Positions 31,908-42,060 are shown, counted from the first letter of the stretch. The stretch: DNA of 64,000 nucleotides from Vibrio algivorus (GCF_002218005.2 NZ_AP018678.1:496001-560000), one strand, 5' to 3'. Notes: a model not told the origin generated them from the letters alone. Numbers and translations are program-made.

Positions 31908-32984
31908 TTATACCAACGACTTATTGGATTTGCTATTAAGCTCGTAAGGCAAGCTATGCAGCAGTTGTTTCACTGGTGCGGCGAGCCCTATTTCTTTCGG
32001 TTGAGATAAGTTATACCAAAGACCTTGCTGACCTTCCATCACCAAGCTTGGCTGTTTATTTAATTTTACTAAGATTGGTGTGATATCTAAGTGATAATGG
32101 CTAAAAGTATGACGAAAGGCCGTTAATGTACTTTTATTGTTAATCATACTTTCAGTAATTGCTTTACTGTCCAGCAAGTTTTCAATAGTTTGATTTGAAT
32201 GTTGAGGGAAACAAAATAACCCTCCCCAAATGCCACTTTGCGGACGTTGTTCTAACCAAACTTGATTATTGTGATAGAGCATCACAAACCAAGTTTCTTT
32301 TATTGGCTTTTCTTTTTTTGGCTTTTTGCCCGGAAAATCAAGTTGCCTCTGTTGAGCTTTGGCTTGGCAGAATTGTTCGATTGGGCATAAATCACATTTA
32401 GGTTTACTTCGAGTACATACGATTGCGCCCATATCCATCATGGCTTGATTATACTTATCGACATCATGTTTCGGTGTATGTTTTTCTGCTATCTCCCATA
32501 ATTGATTCTCAACAGTTTTTTGTCCCGGCCAACCCTCTATAGCAAAACAACGCGCTAAAGTACGTTTTACATTACCGTCTAATATGGCATGAGGTTGCTT
32601 ATAAACCGAAGATAAAATCGCCGCAGCAGTTGAACGGCCAATTCCGGGAAGAGCATTCATGTGTTCTATATTGGTCGGGAATTCACCTTGATAGTCTTGT
32701 TCGACAATTTGAGCCGCTTTGTGCAGGTTGCGAGCACGGGCGTAATAGCCTAGACCAGTCCAAAGATGGAGAACTTCATCTTGATGGGCTTTGGCTAAAT
32801 CTGTCACGCTAGGAAAGCGCTCAAGGAAGCGTTCAAAATAGGGAATAACGGTGGTGACTTGAGTTTGTTGCAACATAATTTCTGATAGCCAAACTTTATA
32901 TGCCGTTTTATTTTGCTGCCAAGGTAAGCTTTTACGGCCAAAGTTTTCATACCAATTTAAAATGGAATCAGAAAATGTACTCAC
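31908..32984 (-). CDS. mutY: A/G-specific adenine DNA glycosylase
   Basis: MutY removes adenine opposite 8-oxoguanine. The 358-residue protein has the helix-hairpin-helix region LPGIGRSTAAAIL with catalytic D136 (ILDGNVKR), and E35 in WLSEIMLQQTQ. The 4Fe-4S cluster ligands are C190, C197, C200 and C206 (C-X6-C-X2-C-X5-C). The C-terminal NUDIX-like domain that recognises 8-oxoG contains QSGIWGGLFCFPQ. It is the first gene of the mutY-yggX unit and divergent from trmB. Confidence 0.97.
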   Translation of the reverse strand: MSTFSDSILNWYENFGRKSLPWQQNKTAYKVWLSEIMLQQTQVTTVIPYFERFLERFPSVTDLAKAHQDEVLHLWTGLGYYARARNLHKAAQIVEQDYQGEFPTNIEHMNALPGIGRSTAAAILSSVYKQPHAILDGNVKRTLARCFAIEGWPGQKTVENQLWEIAEKHTPKHDVDKYNQAMMDMGAIVCTRSKPKCDLCPIEQFCQAKAQQRQLDFPGKKPKKEKPIKETWFVMLYHNNQVWLEQRPQSGIWGGLFCFPQHSNQTIENLLDSKAITESMINNKSTLTAFRHTFSHYHLDITPILVKLNKQPSLVMEGQQGLWYNLSQPKEIGLAAPVKQLLHSLPYELNSKSNKSLV

Positions 32985-33246
32985 GGGTCACTCTTTATTT
33001 GAATTTTAATTGGCGTTGATTGCATCATAGCTATACAGTTTAGTAAACCATGTAAATTAAATGGCTATTTGATGAACTAGCAGTAAAGTGACGAGAAAGT
33101 CGATTAATTCTATGATAAAAGCTTGCACCTTGAGCGTATCTTTGGATAATTCTCACCCTAATTTTGAATAGCCAACACTATTTTAAAACCGATAATTATT
33201 TTCAATCGCTAAGTTATCAAACTTGGCATAATCTTCAGGCGAAACC

Positions 33247-33966
33247 ATGACAGAAGTAACAACCAACGAAGTAAATGAAGAAGGCAAAATTGTTCGCAGA
33301 ATTCGCAGTTTTGTTCGCCGTGAAGGGCGCTTAACTAAAGGCCAAGAAAAAGCGATTGAAGAGTGCTGGCCAACTATGGGTATCGAGTTTGCTCAACAGC
33401 GTCTAGATTGGAAAGAAGTATTTGGTAACGATAACCCAGTGGTATTGGAAATTGGTTTTGGTATGGGCGCGTCATTAGTTGAAATGGCAAAGAACGCACC
33501 AGAAAAAAACTTTATCGGTATTGAAGTTCATAGCCCAGGTGTAGGAGCTTGTTTAGCGTCTGCACAAGAAGCTGGTGTGACTAACTTGCGTGTAATGTGC
33601 CACGATGCAGTCGAGGTATTTGAACACATGATCCCTGATAATAGCTTGATCACATTACAATTATTTTTTCCAGACCCTTGGCACAAAAAGCGTCACCACA
33701 AACGTCGTATTGTTCAACTAGGATTTGCCGAAATGGTTCGCCAGAAACTCATTGTTGGTGAAGGCATTTTCCATATGGCGACTGATTGGGAAAACTACGC
33801 TGAGCATATGATTGAAGTGATGAATGAAGCTCCAGGTTTTGAAAATATTGCCACTGATGGTGATTTTATTCCTCGTCCGGATGAGCGCCCATTAACTAAA
33901 TTTGAAGCTCGTGGTCATCGCTTAGGTCACGGTGTTTGGGATATTAAATTCCGTCGCCATAGCTAA
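33247..33966 (+). CDS. trmB: tRNA (guanine-N7)-methyltransferase
   Basis: TrmB makes m7G46 in tRNA using S-adenosylmethionine. The 239-residue protein has the SAM motif LEIGFGMGASLVEMA, the IGIEVHSPGVGACL segment, and the characteristic LQLFFPDPWHKKRHHKRR motif. The length is standard. It is divergent from mutY, as in E. coli and vibrios. A strong terminator follows. Confidence 0.97.
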   Translation: MTEVTTNEVNEEGKIVRRIRSFVRREGRLTKGQEKAIEECWPTMGIEFAQQRLDWKEVFGNDNPVVLEIGFGMGASLVEMAKNAPEKNFIGIEVHSPGVGACLASAQEAGVTNLRVMCHDAVEVFEHMIPDNSLITLQLFFPDPWHKKRHHKRRIVQLGFAEMVRQKLIVGEGIFHMATDWENYAEHMIEVMNEAPGFENIATDGDFIPRPDERPLTKFEARGHRLGHGVWDIKFRRHS

Positions 33967-33988
33967 TAAATGATTAACAGTTAAGATA

Positions 33989-34019
33989 TAAAAAACCAAC
34001 CGCGCGGTTGGTTTTTTTG
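33989..34019 (+). terminator. Terminator after trmB
   Basis: AACCAACC / GGTTGGTT with loop GCGC and seven T residues. Confidence 0.92.
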
Positions 34020-34026
34020 TTTAAAG

Positions 34027-34293
34027 TATACCCAAGTGATTTCAAGGTGCAGAATTCAGAGCTATCATCCAAACCTTTAGGCAAGGAAGATTGGCGAAGG
34101 AATGTAAGCACCTTTCAAACCAATCTGACGCGGCATAAAGGTTTGGATGAAGCTCCCGAAGGGCTAGTTAAAACAAGCCTTATGCTGCGTTAAATTGAAC
34201 AGAGATAGAATCACTATGATCATATTCAATTTGCCTTGCCTAAAGCTTGTTTTATTCTTGCTGAAACTCGCATCTTGAAGTTACTTGGGTATA
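34027..34293 (-). repeat. Full 267-bp TATACCCAAG element (reverse orientation)
   Basis: It has the same length and organisation as 4529-4795 but inverted. It lies just beyond the trmB terminator and just before the formate dehydrogenase stop. The open frame at 34008-34193 is repeat-derived. Confidence 0.92.
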
Positions 34294-34316
34294 TAACCGT
34301 TTTAGTTGCAGTTGTT

Positions 34317-37300
34317 TTAGACCGCTTCAGCTTCATTAATTAAGCATTTCTCTACTTTGATAGCCGCTACTTTAAACTCTGGTATTTTAGCGTGTGGATC
34401 GGTGGCGGTGACTGTTAGTCGGTTTGCTGCCGCTTCTACAAAGTGGAAAGGAATAAATACCACACCTTGCTGCATACGTTTGGTAACAAAAGCGTCGATT
34501 TCAATTTCACCTCGACGACTTGATACTCGTAATCGCTCACCATTTTTAATCTCTAACGCTTCAGCATCTTGTACGCTGATCATGGCGCGGGGCCCTGCGA
34601 GGTTATCTAACCCTTTGGTTTTACGAGTCATGGTACCGGTATGGAATTGTTCTAATACTCGCCCTGTCGTGAGGATTAATGGATATTCAGGATCAGGTAG
34701 TTCTGCGGCATATCTAAATGGTGTTGCAATTAACTGACCTTTGCCACGCATAATGCCATGACTGTGCATTAAGCGAGTTCCGTCTGGACTTGTTGTATTG
34801 CATGGCCATTGCACGCCATCGCGACCGACTTTATCCCATGTGATGCCTGTATATTGAGGTGTGACCTGAGTAATTTCAGCGGTAATGTCTGAGACAGATT
34901 GGTAATCCCAATCACTACCCATCGCATTGGCAATTTGTTGGATGATCCACCAATCTTCTTTGGCCTCTCCAGGAGCTTTTACCGCTGGAGTTAACCGCTG
35001 AACACGTCGTTCAGTATTAGTAAAGTGACCAGTTTTTTCTGCAAATGAATAAGCAGGTAACACAACATCAGCATACTGAGCGGTTTCAGTTAAGAAAATA
35101 TCTTGAACGACTAAGAAGTCGAGCGCTTCTAATCCTTCAATCACATGCGCTTGATTCGGATCGCTTAATACAGGGTTTTCACCCATGACAAACAAGCCTT
35201 TAATCTGTTGGTGGCAAGCCGCATCAATGATCTCTGTGAGGGTTAAACCTTTTTGATTAGAAAGCTGTGGCGCATTCCAAGCTTCAACAAATTTGGCATG
35301 AATCTCGGGATTGGTGACTTTTTGATAGCCTGGGAAGTCGGTCGGTAGAGCCCCCATATCACAAGCGCCTTGCACATTAGATTGACCTCGTAGTGGGTTG
35401 ATGCCACCACCTTCAATACCAATGTTGCCACATAGTAGTTGTAGGTTAGAAATCGACACCACATTATCATGACCAGTTGTGTGCTGTGTTATCCCCATTG
35501 AATAGTAAACAGCGGTACGCTTGGCCGTACCAATAGTGTGTGCGATTTGTTTAATATCTTCAGCTTTAATACCTGTGACTAGTTCGACTTTATCAAGTGC
35601 ATAGTCTGGTTTTAGAAGTTCTTTTTTGAGTGTTTCAAAGCCTTGAGTATTGGCATTTATATAATCTTGATCTTGCCAATTATTTAATAAAATCTGCTGC
35701 ATGATACCGTTTAACAGCATCACATCGGTCCCCGGACGCTGAGCGACATAAACCTGAGCATGTTCGGCCATATCAATGCGTTTGGGATCGGCCACAATCA
35801 GGCGAGCTCCTTGATGACGAATTGCTTGTTTTATATGTGAGGCAATAATTGGGTGAGCAGAGGTGGTATCTGAGCCAATAATAAAGATTACATCGGAATG
35901 TTGGATGCTTGGGATGTCATTGGTCATTGCGCCACTGCCTAGGGTCGCTTCTAACCCTGTTACTGTTGAAGCGTGACACAAGCGCGCACAGTGATCTAAA
36001 TTATTAGTACCAAATTCACGGCGTACTAGTTTTTGGAACGCATAGTTATCTTCGTTGGTGGTTTTGGCTGATGAAAAACCCGCTAAGGCATTTGAGCCTG
36101 AATATTGTTTGATATGATTGAATTTATCGGCAACGAATTGAATCGCTTCTTGCCAACTAGCAGGCTGCAATTCACCATCACGTCGAATAAGTGGTGTTGT
36201 TAAGCGCTGATTGTTATTTATAAAATCAAAGCCAAAGCGACCTTTCACACATAACATGCCTTGGTTTACCGGAGAGTCGGCTCCTTGCACGTAACGGATC
36301 TTATTGTTGGTTTGATCAACAAACATGGTGAGTTTACATCCAACCCCACAATAGGTGCAGATAGTTTCAACCGGAGTGAGGATATCAAGGCGGCTTTCGG
36401 ACTTATCGCGAGAATCAACTAACGCTCCTGTTGGGCAGGCTTGTACACATAGGCCACATTGGACACAATTTGAATCTCCCATCGAGCAGGCTTCACTACC
36501 AAACCCCGCACGTGCTTCTGGGCGCATCATTGGTGTACCATCAAGGTTCTTCAAGAAACTTAAAACGCCATGAACACCACTGTCATTACATGCTTGTACA
36601 CATTGACCACAGCTGATGCAGCGATTAGCATCAAAGGTAATGAATTCAGAGCTGTTATCAATAGCAAACTTTTGTTGCATTGACTTATCAAGCTCTTCAT
36701 CAATCACGCCATATTCGGTACCGTAATCACGCAGAGCACAATCCGTATTGGCTTGGCAACCGCATTCTAAACAGCGTGCAGCTTCATCCATTGCTTGCTG
36801 ATTAGCAAAGCCGGTTTCGACTTCTTCAAAGCTACCTTGACGCTGGCTAATAGGCAATTCAGGCATGACAACGCGAGCGATTTTTTGAATACTTTCAAAT
36901 TGTTTCGGATCGATCTGGTTAACGGATTTCTCTTTTTTAGAATCGTATTGGCGGACGGGAATATGTTCCATAGTGCCTTGAAAATAGCGATCAATGGCTT
37001 CTGCCGCGATACGACCATCGGCGACGGCTTCAATTGCGGTTGCCGGTCCGCGACGGAAATCCCCAATACTAAAGATATTTTCATTTCCGCTATGCATCGT
37101 ATTTTCATCAACTTCAGCGGTATTCCAACGAGATAATGGCAGTTCAATATTATCATTATCTAAAAAGCTAAGGTCGGGTTTTTGAGATACAGCAGCAATC
37201 ACGGTATCAAACTCTTGGATGAAAAACTCTCCAGTTGCTTCAGGGCGACGACGACCTGATGAATCGGCTTCACCAAGCTGCATTTTTTCTAATTTTATTT

Positions 37301-38474
37301 GGCAAACTCGACCATGTTGATCGGCGATATTTTCTACCGGATTAGTCAGCATTAAAAATTGTACGCCTTCGTGTTCAGCTTCTAAGATTTCGTAATCTTC
37401 TGCAGGCATTTCATCACGAGTACGGCGATAGATTAAGGTAGTTTCAGCACCATCACGCACAGCGGTTCTTGCACAATCAATAGCCGTATTACCACCACCA
37501 ATGACGGCGACTTTTTTGCCCGTGGTGTAATGATGATCCATAACGTAATCTTTTAGGTAATCAACCCCCAAATAACAACCTTCAAGGTCGGAGCCAGGAT
37601 AATGCATTTCTACTGCTTTTGAGGCGCCAACTGCAAGGCAAACCGCATCATATTTTTGACTTAGGCCGGTTAAGGTAATGTCATCCCCTAGCTTTTGATT
37701 AAGTTCAATTTTCATGCCATTGCGGCACATTAATTCAATTTCTTTATCAAGAATCTCTTTCGGCAATCGATACTCTGGAATGCCATAACGAAGCCAACCA
37801 CCGGCTTTGGGCATGGATTCAAATACCGTTACCTCATAGCCTTCATTGGTAAGATAGTAGCCACAAGTTAACCCTCCAGGGCCGCTACCTACTACCGCAA
37901 TGTGTTTTTGTTTTGCTGTTTTTTTGGGGGGAACATAGGTTTCTTGAGCGGCAAGATCGGCATCTGCAGCGTGACGCTTTAATTGACGAATTGCCAGTGG
38001 TTCATCAATGATGTTACGGCGACATTCCGTTTCACAAAATGCAGGGCATACACGGCCAATGGATAGTGGCATTGGTAGGGTACGTTTGATGACTTCAATC
38101 GCTTTTTGATGATCATTTTGGGAGATATGGTAAAGGTAAGATTGAATATCGACACCCGCAGGGCAGGCTACTTTACATGGCGCTTCACAGTCTGCGTAAT
38201 GATCTGATAATATCGCCTGCAACGCTTGCTTCCTGTGTGCACTTAATGCAGCAGATTCAGTGGTGACTTGTAATCCATTGTAGACTTGCATTTCACAAGC
38301 GCGCTGAGTGCTACCATCGGAAACTTCCACTACACATAAATCACAGGCAATTTTTTCTCCTTGCCTATTCGTGCCACATAGAGAAGGAATGTCGATATTA
38401 TGTTGTTTCGCAGCATTGAGAAGATTTTGTTCTCCATCAACACTGAAAGTATGACCATTAATAATGATTTTCAC
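34317..38474 (-). CDS. Fused GltD-like oxidoreductase and molybdopterin formate dehydrogenase alpha subunit
   Basis: The 1385-residue multidomain protein has, in order: a 2Fe-2S ferredoxin-like domain (C33, C44, C47, C60); a cysteine-rich GltD-type N domain (C96, C100, C104; C143, C147, C151); and an NAD(P)H-FAD oxidoreductase (GSGPGG 196-201, second GGGNTAID). Two 4Fe-4S ferredoxin motifs follow (CISCGQCVQAC; CVQCGLCVQAC), then a molybdopterin domain starting with 4Fe-4S motif CTYCGVGC. The catalytic position has Cys (HCARLCHAS), not selenocysteine. There is no signal peptide, so it is cytoplasmic. It probably couples formate oxidation to NAD(P) reduction, or the reverse; direction is unknown. 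No fdhD or separate beta/gamma subunit is adjacent. Confidence 0.85.
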   Translation of the reverse strand: MKIIINGHTFSVDGEQNLLNAAKQHNIDIPSLCGTNRQGEKIACDLCVVEVSDGSTQRACEMQVYNGLQVTTESAALSAHRKQALQAILSDHYADCEAPCKVACPAGVDIQSYLYHISQNDHQKAIEVIKRTLPMPLSIGRVCPAFCETECRRNIIDEPLAIRQLKRHAADADLAAQETYVPPKKTAKQKHIAVVGSGPGGLTCGYYLTNEGYEVTVFESMPKAGGWLRYGIPEYRLPKEILDKEIELMCRNGMKIELNQKLGDDITLTGLSQKYDAVCLAVGASKAVEMHYPGSDLEGCYLGVDYLKDYVMDHHYTTGKKVAVIGGGNTAIDCARTAVRDGAETTLIYRRTRDEMPAEDYEILEAEHEGVQFLMLTNPVENIADQHGRVCQIKLEKMQLGEADSSGRRRPEATGEFFIQEFDTVIAAVSQKPDLSFLDNDNIELPLSRWNTAEVDENTMHSGNENIFSIGDFRRGPATAIEAVADGRIAAEAIDRYFQGTMEHIPVRQYDSKKEKSVNQIDPKQFESIQKIARVVMPELPISQRQGSFEEVETGFANQQAMDEAARCLECGCQANTDCALRDYGTEYGVIDEELDKSMQQKFAIDNSSEFITFDANRCISCGQCVQACNDSGVHGVLSFLKNLDGTPMMRPEARAGFGSEACSMGDSNCVQCGLCVQACPTGALVDSRDKSESRLDILTPVETICTYCGVGCKLTMFVDQTNNKIRYVQGADSPVNQGMLCVKGRFGFDFINNNQRLTTPLIRRDGELQPASWQEAIQFVADKFNHIKQYSGSNALAGFSSAKTTNEDNYAFQKLVRREFGTNNLDHCARLCHASTVTGLEATLGSGAMTNDIPSIQHSDVIFIIGSDTTSAHPIIASHIKQAIRHQGARLIVADPKRIDMAEHAQVYVAQRPGTDVMLLNGIMQQILLNNWQDQDYINANTQGFETLKKELLKPDYALDKVELVTGIKAEDIKQIAHTIGTAKRTAVYYSMGITQHTTGHDNVVSISNLQLLCGNIGIEGGGINPLRGQSNVQGACDMGALPTDFPGYQKVTNPEIHAKFVEAWNAPQLSNQKGLTLTEIIDAACHQQIKGLFVMGENPVLSDPNQAHVIEGLEALDFLVVQDIFLTETAQYADVVLPAYSFAEKTGHFTNTERRVQRLTPAVKAPGEAKEDWWIIQQIANAMGSDWDYQSVSDITAEITQVTPQYTGITWDKVGRDGVQWPCNTTSPDGTRLMHSHGIMRGKGQLIATPFRYAAELPDPEYPLILTTGRVLEQFHTGTMTRKTKGLDNLAGPRAMISVQDAEALEIKNGERLRVSSRRGEIEIDAFVTKRMQQGVVFIPFHFVEAAANRLTVTATDPHAKIPEFKVAAIKVEKCLINEAEAV

Positions 38475-38659
38475 GATTACATCCCATCCTTGCAGCGATA
38501 AATAACCAGCAATATTCTGCTCGTTGAAACAGCGACTGATTTAATAATTTTTATGTGAGTGAACTTGTCTTACAAATATCACTACTATAAAAAACTCAAG
38601 TTGCTTGAAATATGATCTGATACAAGAAAAGTGTGAATTACCCCTAAATAGGAACCGCT

Positions 38660-39583
38660 ATGCCACAAGCTACGACTGAATTACTGAATGATATCTTAGA
38701 GCAAGTTCGCCCATTAATTGGGAAGGGGAAAGTGGCAGATTACATTCCCGCTTTAGCGTGTATTCCGAATGATAAATTGGCTATCGCGGTTTATACCAAT
38801 GATGGCAAGGTAGTGAAGGCCGGGGACGCAGATGAGCCATTTTCTATTCAGTCTATTTCTAAGGTTTTAAGCCTCACGTTAGCGATGGGGTTGTATGAAT
38901 CAGAAGAAATTTGGCGCCGAGTGGGTAAAGAGCCATCAGGTCAAGCTTTTAACTCCATGATTCAGTTAGAAGTCGAACAAGGTATTCCGCGTAATCCTTT
39001 CATTAATGCGGGGGCGATTGTCGTGGCTGACATGCTGCAGTCTCGTTTGTCGGCCCCTCGTCAGCGCTTATTAGAGTTTGCTCGTCAACTTTCTGGTGAT
39101 ACGCATATTGTGTATGACAAAGTTGTAGCAGCCTCTGAAATGCAGCACAGCGATCGTAATGCTGCGATTGCCTACTTAATGCGTTCATTTGGTAATTTTG
39201 AAAATGAAGTGATCCCGGTTTTAAATAACTACTTCCATGCTTGTGCGCTTAAAATGAGCTGCGTCGATTTAGCTAAAACCTTTAGCTACCTCGCCAATAA
39301 GGGACAATCGGTACAAACTAAAAAGCAAATTATTGCACCGAATCAAACTAAGCGTTTAAATGCTTTATTAGCCACTTGCGGGCTTTATGATGGTGCTGGG
39401 GAGTTTGCATTCCGTGTTGGCATGCCGGGTAAATCAGGTGTTGGTGGCGGTATTGTTGCGGTGATTCCAGGTGAGATGAGTATTGCAGTATGGTCACCAG
39501 AGTTAGATCGATCCGGTAACTCGCTAGCCGGTACGGCCGCGCTTGAGTTGCTTTCAACAGAATTGGGGCGTTCAATTTTTTAG
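38660..39583 (+). CDS. glsA: Glutaminase
   Basis: This enzyme deamidates glutamine to glutamate and ammonia, with a serine-dependent beta-lactamase-like fold. The 307-residue protein has the S-x-x-K motif in FSIQSISKVL, FNSMIQLE, and the C-terminal GKSGVGGGIVAVIPGEMSIA. The length matches E. coli GlsA2 (YneH). It is divergent from the formate dehydrogenase gene and convergent with hemW across a repeat-rich gap. Confidence 0.95.
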   Translation: MPQATTELLNDILEQVRPLIGKGKVADYIPALACIPNDKLAIAVYTNDGKVVKAGDADEPFSIQSISKVLSLTLAMGLYESEEIWRRVGKEPSGQAFNSMIQLEVEQGIPRNPFINAGAIVVADMLQSRLSAPRQRLLEFARQLSGDTHIVYDKVVAASEMQHSDRNAAIAYLMRSFGNFENEVIPVLNNYFHACALKMSCVDLAKTFSYLANKGQSVQTKKQIIAPNQTKRLNALLATCGLYDGAGEFAFRVGMPGKSGVGGGIVAVIPGEMSIAVWSPELDRSGNSLAGTAALELLSTELGRSIF

Positions 39584-39587
39584 AAGA

Positions 39588-39806
39588 GGATACTAGTTCC
39601 AAGTTTCAAGTGAATATATTAACAAAACGTCATCCTGAAAAGCGACGTAGGAGCGCAGTTCAGGATCTCCTACCACAATTTGAGTTTCAACATGCTGTAG
39701 GAGATTCCGTATCTTCTTCGCCTAGGCTCATGTACGGAATGACGTTATTTATATATCGAGAAACAAAATTTAACTCTGCTTTCCTAGAAACTCGAAACCA
39801 GGAACC
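39588..39806. repeat. Nested palindromic repeats between glsA and hemW
   Basis: The outer ends (ACTAGTTCCAAGTTTC and GAAACCAGGAACC) resemble the CTAGTTCC-type element at 7171. Inside, 39628-39744 is a palindrome with CGTCATCC / GGAATGACG ends and inner GGATCTCCTAC / GTAGGAGATTCC arms. It is non-coding; a 92-codon frame across it is not supported. Confidence 0.6.
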
Positions 39807-39807
39807 T

Positions 39808-40968
39808 TTATACAAACAATTCCACCAAGTCATTAAAGAACAATTTACCTTTTTGGGTAATGTGCCAATGACTTTCCGTTTCGGTTAAATATCCTTGGTC
39901 TATTGCGGTTTGGATTTGTGTTTCAATCATGGAAAGCTCAAGTCCAGTGCGCTCTACAAACTCAGCTTTCGGGCAAGGTTCAATTAATCGAAAGCGATTC
40001 ATAAAATACTCAAATGGGCGATCTTCACCTTCAACTAAGGTTTCAGTATCTAAGTAATGTTTGACTAGGTTTTGATAAGCCGCTAAATAGCCTCTTGGAT
40101 GCTTGACCTTAGTGGTGCGAATAATACGACCATCACTAAAGCTCAGTTTGCCATGAGAGCCGCAGCCAATGCCTAGGTAGTCACCAAAGTGCCAGTAATT
40201 GAGGTTATGGCGACATTGATAACCGGGCTTGCTGTAGCCTGATATTTCATATTGTACGTAACCTGCGTCGGTCAATCGCTGATGGCCTTGCTCAAAAATA
40301 TCCCATAAATCGTCATCATCAGGCAGAATTGGTGGTTTGGAGTAAAACAGAGTGTTGGGTTCAATGGTTAATTGATACCAAGATAAGTGATAAGGATTAA
40401 GCTCAATCGCTTTATCTAAATCTGCCAGTGCCTGTTGCTGGGTTTGATTGGGCAATCCGTGCATCAAGTCTAGGTTAAAACTATTTAAACCGATCTTATG
40501 AGCAAGATGAGCGGCATTAATCGCTTCTTGTTGACCATGAATTCGCCCTAGGGCTTGCAGTTTTTCTTCTTCAAAACTTTGCACTCCGATAGAAATACGA
40601 TTTACCCCTTGAGTTTGAAATTGAGCAAAGCGTTCTGCTTCAATGGTGCCCGGATTGGCTTCCATAGTGATTTCAATATTGTCTTCAAATGGTAGTAAAG
40701 CTTTAATACCTTGCAACAATCGACCAATCTCAGAAGGTGAAATTAAGCTTGGTGTGCCGCCACCAATAAAGATGGAATGCAATAAACGAGGGGCTTGCTC
40801 AAGTTGGTATTTTTCAATATCAGTTTTGAGATCTTCAAGCAAAGCATCAATGTATTGGGTTTCTGGGATCTCGCCTTTTTGAGCATGAGAATTGAAATCA
40901 CAATACGGGCATTTTTGTACACACCATGGGATGTGGACGTATAAACTCAGTGGTGGAGGCGTTAACAC
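39808..40968 (-). CDS. hemW: Radical SAM heme chaperone HemW
   Basis: HemW resembles coproporphyrinogen III oxidase HemN but is established as a heme-insertion chaperone in bacteria. The 386-residue protein has the radical-SAM cluster motif CVQKCPYC with CDF, and the glycine-rich FIGGGTPSLI. There is no ATG start. GTG 40968 is chosen because TAAGG (overlapping the rdgB stop) lies 7 bp before it and the protein then begins MLTPPPLSLYVHIPW as in relatives; TTG 40974 is the alternative. It is coupled to rdgB. Confidence 0.93.
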   Translation of the reverse strand: MLTPPPLSLYVHIPWCVQKCPYCDFNSHAQKGEIPETQYIDALLEDLKTDIEKYQLEQAPRLLHSIFIGGGTPSLISPSEIGRLLQGIKALLPFEDNIEITMEANPGTIEAERFAQFQTQGVNRISIGVQSFEEEKLQALGRIHGQQEAINAAHLAHKIGLNSFNLDLMHGLPNQTQQQALADLDKAIELNPYHLSWYQLTIEPNTLFYSKPPILPDDDDLWDIFEQGHQRLTDAGYVQYEISGYSKPGYQCRHNLNYWHFGDYLGIGCGSHGKLSFSDGRIIRTTKVKHPRGYLAAYQNLVKHYLDTETLVEGEDRPFEYFMNRFRLIEPCPKAEFVERTGLELSMIETQIQTAIDQGYLTETESHWHITQKGKLFFNDLVELFV

Positions 40969-40977
40969 AAGCAAGCC

Positions 40978-41586
40978 TTAGGCAATGAATTGAGGATAAT
41001 CAGACAGAGCGGCAAACAACTTTTTCAGTGCTTTGCCACGGTGAGACAATTGTTTTTTACGAATTGATTCAAGTTCGGCAGATGAGCAATTCTCTTCCGG
41101 TACCCAAAAGACAGGATCATAACCAAAGCCGTTTTCACCTTGCGCTTGCTCTAAGATTTTGCCTTCCCATTGACCGTGACAAACCAAAGGTGTTGGATCG
41201 TTTTCATGGCGCATTAATACCAATACACAATGAAAACGGGCAGTACGTTGTTCATTAGGCACATCTTTCATTTCTTCTAATAGCTTTTCTAGATTACGCT
41301 GATCGGTCGCCCCTTCACCCGAATAGCGTGCAGAGTAGATCCCCGGAGCGCCTTGTAGGGCATCAACTTCTAAACCGGAATCATCAGCAATCGTTGGTAA
41401 GCCCGTTTCTTTTGCCGCATGGCGAGCTTTGATAATGGCATTTTCGATAAACGTAGTGCCGGTTTCTGCCACTTCGGAAACCTTATATTGACTTTGCGCT
41501 TCAACCTCAAAGCCAAATTCAGAAAGTAGGTCAGCCATTTCTTTGACTTTGCCTTGGTTACCAGTGGCGAGAACGAGCTTTTTCAT
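40978..41586 (-). CDS. rdgB: dITP/XTP pyrophosphatase
   Basis: RdgB removes non-canonical purine nucleotides (ITP, dITP, XTP) from the pool. The 202-residue HAM1-type protein starts KKLVLATGNQGKVKEM and contains TIADDSGLEVDAL, SARYSG, and FGYDPVFWVPE. It is in the minus-strand run proC-yggT-yggU-DUF4426-rdgB-hemW with short gaps, so probably co-transcribed. Confidence 0.96.
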   Translation of the reverse strand: MKKLVLATGNQGKVKEMADLLSEFGFEVEAQSQYKVSEVAETGTTFIENAIIKARHAAKETGLPTIADDSGLEVDALQGAPGIYSARYSGEGATDQRNLEKLLEEMKDVPNEQRTARFHCVLVLMRHENDPTPLVCHGQWEGKILEQAQGENGFGYDPVFWVPEENCSSAELESIRKKQLSHRGKALKKLFAALSDYPQFIA

Positions 41587-41603
41587 TGGAGATCCTGTGT
41601 TAT

Positions 41604-42035
41604 TTATTCTTCAACATAAAATTTTTGCGTGAAGCTGATCGGACCGCTGCCCGTATTGCCTGCATCAATATTAATATTAAAGGTGAGTTGTTCTTCATTG
41701 GTGATTGGAAATTCAGCTAAATAATAAATTGCTTCGCCTTCTTTCACTTGTTTGAAGCTAAGTTGTTTGGTTTGACCTATTAGGTTTTTACTGCTGCCTG
41801 TGACTTTTGCATCTACTGCCGGTTTACCGAGTTTACTGGTGTCTAACACACTGATATTTAAAATTGCCGAATAACCATTACGCTTTAACTTATATTGTGT
41901 GGCCACTTCTGGAGTCAGCATAGCGGAATTAAAAGCAGAGTAGTGTACTTCACTATTTTTAATGGTTTTAAATTGCCCAGCAATACTTGGTAAAGAAAAC
42001 AAAGTAAGTAGGGCGATAACGATCCATTTTTTCAT
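41604..42035 (-). CDS. DUF4426 periplasmic protein
   Basis: The 143-residue protein has a clear signal peptide (MKKWIVIALLTLFSLPSIAG). The mature part is beta-rich (YSAILNISVLD; GPISFTQKFYVEE). It matches the DUF4426 family found between yggU and rdgB in Vibrionaceae and relatives. Its function is unknown. Spacing is 25 bp to yggU and 17 bp to rdgB, consistent with one operon. Confidence 0.85.
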   Translation of the reverse strand: MKKWIVIALLTLFSLPSIAGQFKTIKNSEVHYSAFNSAMLTPEVATQYKLKRNGYSAILNISVLDTSKLGKPAVDAKVTGSSKNLIGQTKQLSFKQVKEGEAIYYLAEFPITNEEQLTFNINIDAGNTGSGPISFTQKFYVEE

Positions 42036-42060
42036 GAGATTTCCTTATCGAACTAGATTA

